The notes below the pieces were generated by a model that was not told the origin of the DNA, ran no database searches, and was given only the letters and a program-made list of their open reading frames with translations. This document shows, piece by piece, positions 52,519 through 59,762 of a stretch of 64,000 nucleotides of DNA. Location of the stretch: assembly GCF_000376565.1 (NCBI RefSeq), contig NZ_BARG01000042.1, positions 1-64,000 on the forward strand. Reading direction: 5' to 3'. Source of the DNA: Streptomyces hokutonensis (GTDB taxonomy: Bacteria; Actinomycetota; Actinomycetes; Streptomycetales; Streptomycetaceae). The stretch's first letter is position 1; the number at the start of each line of letters is the position of its first letter. The translations under genes were made by a program, and so were the position numbers.

Positions 52519-55116
52519 TCACAGCGTCTTGCCGGTCGCCGGGCCCACGATCAGCCCGTCCCCGAACGCGTCCACCCGGACCGTGTCGCCGTCCTTGACC
52601 TCGCCCGCCAGGATCTCCTTGGCGAGGCGGTCGCCGATCGCGGTCTGCACCAGCCGCCGCAGCGGTCGCGCGCCGTAGGCCGGGTCGTTGCCGTTGTCCG
52701 CGAGCCAGGTCAGGGCCTCGTCGGTGATCTCCAGGGTGAGGCGGCGTTCCGCGAGGCGCTTGGCCAGGCGGCCGATCTGGAGCGCGGCGATCCGGCCCAG
52801 CTCCTCCCGGTTCAGGGCGGAGAACACCACCAGGTCGTCAAGGCGGTTGAGGAACTCCGGCTTGAAGGAGGCCCGGACCACCTGGAGGACCTGTTCCTTC
52901 TTCTCGTCCTCGCCCGTGCTCGGGTCGATCAGGAAGTTGCTGCCGAGGTTGGACGTGAGGATCAGGATGGTGTTGCGGAAGTCGACCGTGCGGCCCTGAC
53001 CGTCCGTCAACCGGCCGTCGTCCAGCACCTGGAGCAGGACGTCGAAGACCTCCGGGTGCGCCTTCTCGACCTCGTCCAGCAGGATCACCGAGTACGGGCG
53101 CCTGCGCACGGCCTCCGTGAGCTGGCCGCCCTCCTCGTAGCCGACGTAGCCGGGAGGCGCGCCGACCAGCCGGGCCACGCTGTGCTTCTCGCCGTACTCC
53201 GACATGTCGATGCGGACCATGGCCCGTTCGTCGTCGAAGAGGAAGTCCGCGAGGGCCTTGGCGAGTTCGGTCTTGCCGACGCCCGTCGGGCCGAGGAAGA
53301 GGAAGGAGCCGGTGGGGCGGTCGGGGTCCGCGATGCCCGCGCGGGTGCGCCGTACCGCGTCGGAGACCGCCTGTACGGCCTCCTGCTGGCCGATGAGCCG
53401 GCGGCCCAACTCCTCCTCCATGCGCAGGAGTTTCTGCGTCTCGCCCTCCAGGAGGCGGCCTGCGGGGATGCCGGTCCAGGAACCGACCACGTCCGCGATG
53501 TCGTCGGGGCCGACCTCCTCCTTGACCATCGTGTCCTTGGAGGCTTCCTCCTCGGCCTCGGAGGCCTCCTCCAAGTCCCGCTCCAGGGTGGGGATCTCGC
53601 CGTAGAGCAGCTTGGAGGCGGTGTCGAAGTCGCCGTCGCGCTGGGCGCGTTCGGCCTGGCCGCGGAGTTCGTCGAGCTTCTCCTTCAGCTCGCCGACCCG
53701 GTTGAGGGACTGCTTCTCCTTCTCCCAGCGGGCGTTGAGGCCGCGGAGTTCCTCCTCGCGGTCGGCGAGGTCGCGGCGCAGCTTCTCCAGGCGCTCGATG
53801 GAGGCGGCGTCCTTCTCCTTGTCGAGGGCCAGCTCCTCCATCTTCAACCGGTCGACGGAGCGCTGGAGTTCGTCGATCTCGACGGGGGAGGAGTCGATCT
53901 CCATGCGCAGGCGGGAGGCCGCCTCGTCGACGAGGTCGATCGCCTTGTCGGGGAGGAAGCGGGAGGTGATGTAGCGGTCGGAGAGGGTCGCGGCGGCGAC
54001 CAGCGCGCTGTCCGCGATGACGACCTTGTGGTGTGCCTCGTAGCGGCCCTTGAGTCCGCGCAGGATCGCGATGGTGTCCTCGACGGACGGCTCCGCGACC
54101 AGCACCTGCTGGAAGCGGCGCTCCAGCGCCGGGTCCTTCTCGATGCGCTCGCGGTACTCGTCGAGGGTGGTCGCGCCGACCATGCGGAGTTCGCCGCGGG
54201 CGAGCATCGGCTTCAGCATGTTGCCGGCGTCCATGGCGGAGTCGCCGCCGGCGCCCGCGCCCACGACGGTGTGCAGCTCGTCGATGAAGGTGATGATCTG
54301 GCCGTCGGAGTCCTTGATCTCGGCCAGGACGGTCTTCAGCCGCTCCTCGAACTCGCCGCGGTACTTCGCGCCCGCGACCATCGCGCCGAGGTCGAGCGAG
54401 ACCAGCCGCTTGTTCTTGAGGGACTCCGGCACGTCCCCCTTGACGATCCGCTGGGCCAGCCCCTCGACGACGGCGGTCTTGCCGACGCCGGGCTCGCCGA
54501 TGAGGACGGGGTTGTTCTTGGTGCGGCGGGACAGCACCTGGACGACCCGCCGGATCTCCTGGTCCCGCCCGATGACGGGGTCGAGCTTGCCCTCGCGCGC
54601 GGCGGCCGTGAAGTCCGTGCCGAACTTCTCCAGCGCCTTGTACTGCCCCTCGGGGTCGGGTGTGGTCACCCGGCGCCCTCCCCTGCTCTTCTGGAACGCG
54701 TCCAGCAGCTTCTTCGCACTGGCCCCCTGCTGGGAGAGTACGTCCCCGGCCGCGCCGCCCTTCGCGGCGATGCCGATCAGCAGGTGCTCGGTCGAGAGGT
54801 ACTCGTCGCCGAGCTCCTTCGCGCGCTCGTCGGCGTCCGCGAGCACCGCGAGCAGTTCACGGCTGGGCTGCGGGGGCGCGACGGTCGACCCGGTCACGCT
54901 GGGCAGCGAGGCGAGCACGCGCTCGGCCCCGGACCGTACGGCGGCCTGGTCGGCGTCGACGGCGGCCAGCAGGTCGGTGATGTTCTCGTTGTCCTCCCCC
55001 GCGAGCAGCGAGAGAAGCAGGTGCGCCGGGGTCAGATCGGCGTGCCCCCCGGTGACGGCGCGGCTGCTGGCCGCGTTGATCGCTTCCCGGCTCCTGTTGG
55101 TCAGCTCGGCGTCCAC
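52519..55116 (-). CDS. clpB: ClpB disaggregase chaperone
   Basis: The 865-residue AAA+ protein rescues aggregated proteins with DnaK. Order: N-terminal Clp domain (about 1-140), first AAA+ with Walker A GEPGVGKTAVVEG and Walker B ITFIDELHTVVGAG, middle coiled coil (about 410-520), and second AAA+ with GPTGVGKTELAKAL and VILLDEVEKAHPEVF. The start is a GTG behind a strong GGAGGAGGAG. An HspR-type inverted repeat sits upstream, so heat induction by derepression is expected. Confidence 0.97.
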   Translation of the reverse strand: MDAELTNRSREAINAASSRAVTGGHADLTPAHLLLSLLAGEDNENITDLLAAVDADQAAVRSGAERVLASLPSVTGSTVAPPQPSRELLAVLADADERAKELGDEYLSTEHLLIGIAAKGGAAGDVLSQQGASAKKLLDAFQKSRGGRRVTTPDPEGQYKALEKFGTDFTAAAREGKLDPVIGRDQEIRRVVQVLSRRTKNNPVLIGEPGVGKTAVVEGLAQRIVKGDVPESLKNKRLVSLDLGAMVAGAKYRGEFEERLKTVLAEIKDSDGQIITFIDELHTVVGAGAGGDSAMDAGNMLKPMLARGELRMVGATTLDEYRERIEKDPALERRFQQVLVAEPSVEDTIAILRGLKGRYEAHHKVVIADSALVAAATLSDRYITSRFLPDKAIDLVDEAASRLRMEIDSSPVEIDELQRSVDRLKMEELALDKEKDAASIERLEKLRRDLADREEELRGLNARWEKEKQSLNRVGELKEKLDELRGQAERAQRDGDFDTASKLLYGEIPTLERDLEEASEAEEEASKDTMVKEEVGPDDIADVVGSWTGIPAGRLLEGETQKLLRMEEELGRRLIGQQEAVQAVSDAVRRTRAGIADPDRPTGSFLFLGPTGVGKTELAKALADFLFDDERAMVRIDMSEYGEKHSVARLVGAPPGYVGYEEGGQLTEAVRRRPYSVILLDEVEKAHPEVFDVLLQVLDDGRLTDGQGRTVDFRNTILILTSNLGSNFLIDPSTGEDEKKEQVLQVVRASFKPEFLNRLDDLVVFSALNREELGRIAALQIGRLAKRLAERRLTLEITDEALTWLADNGNDPAYGARPLRRLVQTAIGDRLAKEILAGEVKDGDTVRVDAFGDGLIVGPATGKTL

Positions 55117-55177
55117 GTTCCGGTACTCCTCCTCCTACAGCCTTCGTGCACGGACTGACTCGGTCAACGTGCACAAA

Positions 55178-55198
55178 GTTGAGTCTATTCCACTCAAG
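55178..55198. promoter_or_regulatory. HAIR element (HspR site) of clpB
   Basis: TTGAGT-CTATTCC-ACTCAA, with the following G, gives a near-perfect HAIR box of the form CTTGAGT-N7-ACTCAAG. It lies 62-82 bases upstream of the clpB start. HspR is known to repress dnaK and clpB in Streptomyces through this sequence. Confidence 0.88.
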
Positions 55199-55237
55199 GC
55201 AGTGGCGGGGCGGATCCAGGGACTAAGTTCCGGGACC

Positions 55238-55651
55238 ATGGCCTCCCAACCGGTCGACCCGGGCGATCCCGACCCGTCGTACCTCACCTTCTGGCAGGAA
55301 CGGCATCTGTGCACCCTCACGACCCCGCGCCCCGACGGCAGCCCGCATGTGGTCCCTGTCGGAGTGACATACGACCCGCAGGCGCGGCTGGCTCGGGTGA
55401 TCGCGGACAAGTCGAGCCGGAAGGTGGCGAACGTGCTGGCCGCCGGCCCGCCCGGGGCACGGGTCGCCGTGTGCCAGGTGGACGGGCGGCGCTGGGCGAC
55501 GCTGGAGGGCCGGGCCTTCGTACACGCGGAGCCCGAGCGGGTCGCGGAGGCGGAGCGCCGGTACGCCGGGCGCTACGGGCGGACCCCGTCGCCGAACCCG
55601 TCACGGGTGGTGATCGAGATCGAGTTGACGCGGGCGCTGGGGCGGGGCTGA
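55238..55651 (+). CDS. PPOX-class (flavin/F420) oxidoreductase
   Basis: The 137-residue protein has the split-barrel pyridoxamine-phosphate-oxidase fold: FWQERHLCTLTTPRPDGSPH, VPVGVTYDPQARLARVIADK and KVANVLAAGPPGARVAVCQV with WATLEGRA. Actinobacterial members often use F420. The cofactor and substrate are not certain. It is divergent from clpB, the HAIR box lies about 40 bases upstream, and a strong hairpin closes the gene. Confidence 0.85.
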   Translation: MASQPVDPGDPDPSYLTFWQERHLCTLTTPRPDGSPHVVPVGVTYDPQARLARVIADKSSRKVANVLAAGPPGARVAVCQVDGRRWATLEGRAFVHAEPERVAEAERRYAGRYGRTPSPNPSRVVIEIELTRALGRG

Positions 55652-55707
55652 AGCGATCACTTCAGGCCACTACGGCCGGGCCCATACCCTGACATTTCGC
55701 CCAAACT

Positions 55708-55748
55708 GCAGCGGCGTCACCGTGTTCAGGTCACGGTGACGCCGCTGC
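55708..55748. terminator. Bidirectional 17-bp hairpin
   Basis: GCAGCGGCGTCACCGTG and CACGGTGACGCCGCTGC form a perfect 17-bp stem with a 7-base loop. It lies between the rightward PPOX gene and the leftward Rieske-like gene and probably ends both transcripts. Confidence 0.88.
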
Positions 55749-55791
55749 GGGGGGAAGCACCTGAGCGATCTGTTACGACGGGGGAATCGCG

Positions 55792-56127
55792 TCAGGCACT
55801 GCGGGGGGTGGCTGAGATGGTCTGGACGTCGGGGGCATCCGTTTCCACCAGCCGGTGGTCTCGCTGGTCAAGATTCACAAAGATCATTCCGTACCTGATG
55901 GCACATCGGACCGGCTGCGGCGCCCCCCGAGGCCGCCGCAGACACCGGTACGCCCGTACGTCCTCGTCCTCGTCGCGGGTCACCACCACCGGCTCGCCGA
56001 ACACTGTCACCATGAGCGAGTCACCGCTGTGGGGGATGGCGGTGGCCAGATCGATGAAGTGCCAGCCGGAGCGGTAGGCGGTAGCCATCTCACGTCGGAA
56101 GGACCGGTCGTCGGGTGGGGTGGTCAT
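55792..56127 (-). CDS. Rieske-like small protein lacking Fe-S ligands
   Basis: The 111-residue protein resembles the N-terminal part of ring-hydroxylating oxygenase subunits: GWHFIDLATAIPHSGDSLMV, FGEPVVVTRDEDEDVRAYRC and the GMIFVNLD strand that normally follows the cluster-binding loops. The Cys-X-His and Cys-X2-His ligand pairs are missing, and only RCLRRPRG and PVRC remain in their place. It is coupled to the repeat-peptide gene by ATGA overlap, which suggests a job on that peptide. It may bind the peptide rather than catalyse. This is inferred, as I know no described function. Confidence 0.6.
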   Translation of the reverse strand: MTTPPDDRSFRREMATAYRSGWHFIDLATAIPHSGDSLMVTVFGEPVVVTRDEDEDVRAYRCLRRPRGAPQPVRCAIRYGMIFVNLDQRDHRLVETDAPDVQTISATPRSA

Positions 56128-56375
56128 GCCGGAGCAACCCAGCTGCTGTCAGCCGGAGCAACCCAGGAGCTGTCGTCCGGTACGTCGGACGCCACGATCA
56201 CCCAGCTGCTGTCACCGGGAACGGCTTCAGCGGTCGTGCGCCAGCTGCTGTCCCCCGCGACATCGCTCTTCGTCGCCCCGAGGCCGCTCAGCGCCCCGAA
56301 GGCCACAACGATGGAGAAGGCGGCGGCAAGCGCCGAGCGAAGCATTCTCTTATGCATAGTCGGCTTCGTCCTCAT
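56124..56375 (-). CDS. Secreted peptide with four Asp-Ser-Ser-Trp repeats
   Basis: The 83-residue product has a signal peptide (MHKRMLRSALAAAFSIVVAF, after six residues) and then a short mature part of about 45 residues. GDSSW, GDSSW, DDSSW and ADSSW occur, the last two within an exact DSSWVAPA repeat. At DNA level, units of 24 bp are nearly identical. The ATG is preceded by GAGAGGTGA. Its stop overlaps the Rieske-like start. The mature part is acidic, rich in Ser, Val, Ala and Trp, and has no cysteine. A modified (RiPP-like) or signalling peptide is possible. Confidence 0.65.
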   Translation of the reverse strand: MRTKPTMHKRMLRSALAAAFSIVVAFGALSGLGATKSDVAGDSSWRTTAEAVPGDSSWVIVASDVPDDSSWVAPADSSWVAPA

Positions 56376-56449
56376 TTGAAGGTCACCTCTCCCCCGTCGA
56401 CTACGACGATGGCGCATTCCGGCACGTCGTGGCCACACAATCGATGCAT

Positions 56450-56469
56450 CATGTTCCTGCATGTTCAGG
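56450..56469. promoter_or_regulatory. Direct repeat upstream of regulator pair
   Basis: CATGTTCCTG and CATGTTCAGG follow each other with a 10-bp period, one helical turn, between the peptide gene and the divergent regulator. It might be a regulator site serving both directions. The evidence is position and repetition only. Confidence 0.35.
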
Positions 56470-56493
56470 ACCCTGGGGGGTGGAGATTTGCCA

Positions 56494-57498
56494 ATGAATC
56501 AGACTAAGCGGACACATCCTCACGCACTGACCGAGTTGTGCGAGGAGGGACACCGCCTCTACGCGAACGCTCTGCGCACCGGACGCGTCGCCCGCGCGGA
56601 TGTGGAGCCGGCTCCCTGCTTGATGGAGTTCGCCCTGCTTCACCCCGACCCGGACGACGCGAACTGGCTGCGCCCGGTTCCCCCCCAGATCGCGCTGGCC
56701 CAGCGGCTCAACCCGATCGAGCACGAGATCACCCAGCAGCGACGGCACTCCATAGACCTGGCCGATGCTTTCGAGCCGTTCATGGCCCTCAGCGCCCAGT
56801 CGACGGCGACCACGCACTCGATCACGGTGCTGGAGGGCATCGACCGGATCAACGCGGCACTGGATCTGGCCACCGCCCAGTGCCAGATCGAGATGCTCAC
56901 CGTCCAGCCCGCCCGCCGCCGGCTGGAGCACACCCTCACCAAGGCGCTGGAGCGCGACCGGCCCCTGATCGAACGGGGCTGCCGGATCCGCACCCTGTAC
57001 CAGCACCCGGCCCGGTACAACCCGGAGACGCTGGCCTACGTGGCCCAGTTCGCCGACGGGAAGGTGGAGTACCGGACCATCGACGAACTCGTCGAGCGGC
57101 TGATCATCTGCGACGAGGACGTGGCCTTCATCCCGACCCGCGACGACGGCCAGGTCGCCCTGGAACTCCGCCATCCGGGACTCGTCCGCTACCTGATCAA
57201 GGTCTTCGAGTTCATGTGGACCCGCGCGATCCCGCTGGCCACCGGCGCGCCGTACGAGACCGCCCCCGACGGCATCACGGACATCCAGCACTCCATCGCC
57301 AAACTCCTCGTCGAGGGCCACGTCGACGAGGCCATCGCACGCCGCCTGGGCATGAACGTGCGCACCTGCCGGGCCCACATCGCCAAGCTCGCCACGGCCC
57401 TGGGCAGCGGCAGCCGCGCCCAACTCGGCTTCCTCATCGCCCAGTCGGGGATGCTGAACCAGGACGACCCGGCGCAGGGAGGGGGCGGCACACCGTGA
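56494..57498 (+). CDS. LuxR-type regulator with TrmB/PLD-like sensor, paralogue A
   Basis: The 334-residue protein has no receiver. Its N-terminal 100 residues (LTELCEEGHRLYANALRTGR) precede a middle domain (about 105-255) resembling the effector domain of TrmB-like regulators (MLTVQPARRRLEHTLTKALE; RIRTLYQHPARYNPETLAYV; DVAFIPTRDD). A LuxR helix-turn-helix closes it (IAKLLVEGHVDEAIARRLGM; NVRTCRAHIAKLATALG). GGAG precedes the ATG at 56494. It is divergent from the repeat-peptide gene and overlaps paralogue B by 4 bp. Confidence 0.8.
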   Translation: MNQTKRTHPHALTELCEEGHRLYANALRTGRVARADVEPAPCLMEFALLHPDPDDANWLRPVPPQIALAQRLNPIEHEITQQRRHSIDLADAFEPFMALSAQSTATTHSITVLEGIDRINAALDLATAQCQIEMLTVQPARRRLEHTLTKALERDRPLIERGCRIRTLYQHPARYNPETLAYVAQFADGKVEYRTIDELVERLIICDEDVAFIPTRDDGQVALELRHPGLVRYLIKVFEFMWTRAIPLATGAPYETAPDGITDIQHSIAKLLVEGHVDEAIARRLGMNVRTCRAHIAKLATALGSGSRAQLGFLIAQSGMLNQDDPAQGGGGTP

Positions 57499-58478
57499 CC
57501 GAGGCGCACACGCACGGCCTGGAGGACCTGTGCGCGGCCGGGACCGAGGTGTACGAACGTGCCCTGCGCGAAGGCCATGTGAGCCCCTCGGAAGCCGAAC
57601 AGGCGCCCTGCCTGGTCGACTTCGGCCTGCTGACCCATGCCGTCACGGATCTGCGGAGGCTGGAGCCGATCGCCCCCGCCGTCGCCTTCCACCGGATGCT
57701 GCGGGCCATGGAGGACCGCGTCGCCGAGGAGCGACGGCGCGAGCAACGGCTGGCGGAGATGTTCGAACCGCTGATGCGGATCGACAGCAGCCGCACCGGC
57801 ACGGAGCGCGTCCCGACGCTCGGCGTCCTGAGCGGACTCGACCGGATCGGCTCCGCCATCACCCAGGCGATGGCCGCCAGTTCGGGCGAGGTCCTCGCCA
57901 TCCAGCCGCACATCACCCACACCGCCTACACGGCCCCCGCGTTCCACGCCGAGGCGCTGGCCCGCGACCAGGCCCTGCTGGACCGCGGCGGCCGGCTCCG
58001 CACGCTCTACCAGCACACCCTGCGCCACGCCCCGTCCGTCGTCGCGCGCTACGAGCAACTGCGCGGCGATGTCGCGGCCCGCACCCTGGACGAGATCCCG
58101 GACCGCCTCATCGTCGTCGACCGCACGGTCGCCTTCCTGCCCGCCAACGAGGACCGCACCCTCGCGCTGGAGGTCCGCCACCCCTCCCTGGTCGCCTTCT
58201 GCGCCACGGTCTTCGACCGGCTCTGGCACCTGGCCACCCCGATGCACCCGGAGACGGTCCAGCGCCCCTCGCTCAACGGCGTCAGCCCGCGCCAGCGCGC
58301 CATCGCGAGCCTGCTCGTGGAGGGCCACACCGACGCCGTGATGGCCGACCGCCTGGGCATGAACATCCGGACGGTCCGCGTCCACATAGCCAAACTCGCC
58401 GCCACCCTCGGCAGCGAGAGCCGCGCCCAGCTCGGTTACCTCATAGCGCGGTCGGGGATTCTTGATCCACCGGGGTGA
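57495..58478 (+). CDS. LuxR-type regulator with TrmB/PLD-like sensor, paralogue B
   Basis: The 327-residue protein shares every block with its neighbour: LCAAGTEVYERALREGHVSP, LAIQPHITHTAYTAPAF, RLRTLYQHTLRHAPSVVARY, TVAFLPANEDRTLALEVRHP and the helix-turn-helix region ASLLVEGHTDAVMADRLGMN. A GTG start overlaps the upstream stop (GTGA). No phosphorylation site is present, so the ligand is probably bound by the middle domain. Its end overlaps the convergent paralogue C by 38 bp. Confidence 0.8.
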   Translation: MTEAHTHGLEDLCAAGTEVYERALREGHVSPSEAEQAPCLVDFGLLTHAVTDLRRLEPIAPAVAFHRMLRAMEDRVAEERRREQRLAEMFEPLMRIDSSRTGTERVPTLGVLSGLDRIGSAITQAMAASSGEVLAIQPHITHTAYTAPAFHAEALARDQALLDRGGRLRTLYQHTLRHAPSVVARYEQLRGDVAARTLDEIPDRLIVVDRTVAFLPANEDRTLALEVRHPSLVAFCATVFDRLWHLATPMHPETVQRPSLNGVSPRQRAIASLLVEGHTDAVMADRLGMNIRTVRVHIAKLAATLGSESRAQLGYLIARSGILDPPG

Positions 58479-59499
58479 GCTGAGCGGGCACGTCCGGCAC
58501 GCGTGACGCGGCGCCGTCCAGGCCCACCTGGGCGATGCGGACGCCGAGTTGGGTACGGCTGGCCGCGCCGAGGGTCTCCGACAGCCGGGCGATGTGGGCG
58601 CGGCAGGTGCGGACGCTTATGCCGAGCCGTTCCGCGATCACCGCGTCCTGGTGGCCCTCCGCGAGCAGGGCGGCGATGGACTGTTCGCGGTGGGAGATGC
58701 CCTCGATGCCGGTGTCGGGCAGCGGGGCGGCGACGGGGATCGCGAGGCGCCACAGGCGGTCGAAGACCGTGACGAAGTAGTCGATGAGCGCCGGGTGGCG
58801 CAGTTCGAGCGCCATGGTGTGGTCGGCGTTGGCGGGGATGAAGGCGACCGTGCGGTCGAAGAGGATGAGGCGGTCCACGACCTCGTCGAGGGTGCGTGCC
58901 TCGACCGCGTCGCCCATCAACTCCAGGTAGTTCAGCAGGCCCTGGCCGTGCCGGGCGACATGGGTGTACAGGTCGCGCATCCGCACCCCGCGCGAGCGCA
59001 GGGCCAGGGCGCGGTGCAGGCCCTCGGTGAGTTCGGGTTCGCGGCGGATGCCGCCGGGCTGGACGGTGAGAACCTCGCCGGTACACGCCTCGGTCGCGTC
59101 GTCCATCGCCGCCTGGATCCGGGCGAGCCCGTCCAGGACGCGGATCGCGGCGCCCTCCAGGGCCCCCGACGCCGGCGCGGACGCCTCGATACGGCGGCTC
59201 AGACCGGCGTACCGCTCGAAGGCGTCGACCGCCGAACCCACCCGCCGGTGACTCTCGCTGACCTCGTCGTAGACCCCGCGCAGCAGCCGGGTCATGACCT
59301 CCTGCGGGGAGGTCGGCACCAGCCAGTCCATGTCGTCGGGGTCGGGGTGGAGGAGGGCGAGCTCCAGCAGACACGGCACCGGTTCGGCGTCCGTGCGCGG
59401 TACCCGGCCCCGCCGTACGGCCCGGGAGTACACGAGGTCCCCGGCGTCGCAGAGTCGGTCAGCACCGTGTGGATGCGCGTCCGTCCCGTGCCCGGTCAT
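58441..59499 (-). CDS. LuxR-type regulator with TrmB/PLD-like sensor, paralogue C
   Basis: The 352-residue protein is the third member: LCDAGDLVYSRAVRRGRVPR, VLTVQPGGIRREPELTEGLH, VRMRDLYTHVARHGQGLLNY, FDRTVAFIPANADHTMALEL and the helix-turn-helix part LLAEGHQDAVIAERLGISVR. It lies on the opposite strand, convergent with B and divergent from the ATP-grasp operon, which it may also control. The ATG at 59499 matches the N-terminus of A and B. Confidence 0.8.
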   Translation of the reverse strand: MTGHGTDAHPHGADRLCDAGDLVYSRAVRRGRVPRTDAEPVPCLLELALLHPDPDDMDWLVPTSPQEVMTRLLRGVYDEVSESHRRVGSAVDAFERYAGLSRRIEASAPASGALEGAAIRVLDGLARIQAAMDDATEACTGEVLTVQPGGIRREPELTEGLHRALALRSRGVRMRDLYTHVARHGQGLLNYLELMGDAVEARTLDEVVDRLILFDRTVAFIPANADHTMALELRHPALIDYFVTVFDRLWRLAIPVAAPLPDTGIEGISHREQSIAALLAEGHQDAVIAERLGISVRTCRAHIARLSETLGAASRTQLGVRIAQVGLDGAASRVPDVPAQLTPVDQESPTAL

Positions 59500-59762
59500 T
59501 GCCCATCCCACCCCCGGTTCCCGGCTCTTTGCAGCGCAACTATGCGCGGACCAGACCTGCTCCGCAACACGGCTCCCGCTCGAACGCGCCCCGAAAACCA
59601 CCGATATCGCCCACTATCTCCCCGCCTCCGCGCGTCGCCTTGCAACAAGCTGGGGGGGTACCCGGCCCCGGCCGCCGGCCGCTTCGCCGTATCACTTTCC
59701 GCGTGAGCTGCCGGAAATCACTCAGAGATCGCTGTGTTACGTACCGCACTTAACGTCCCCTC

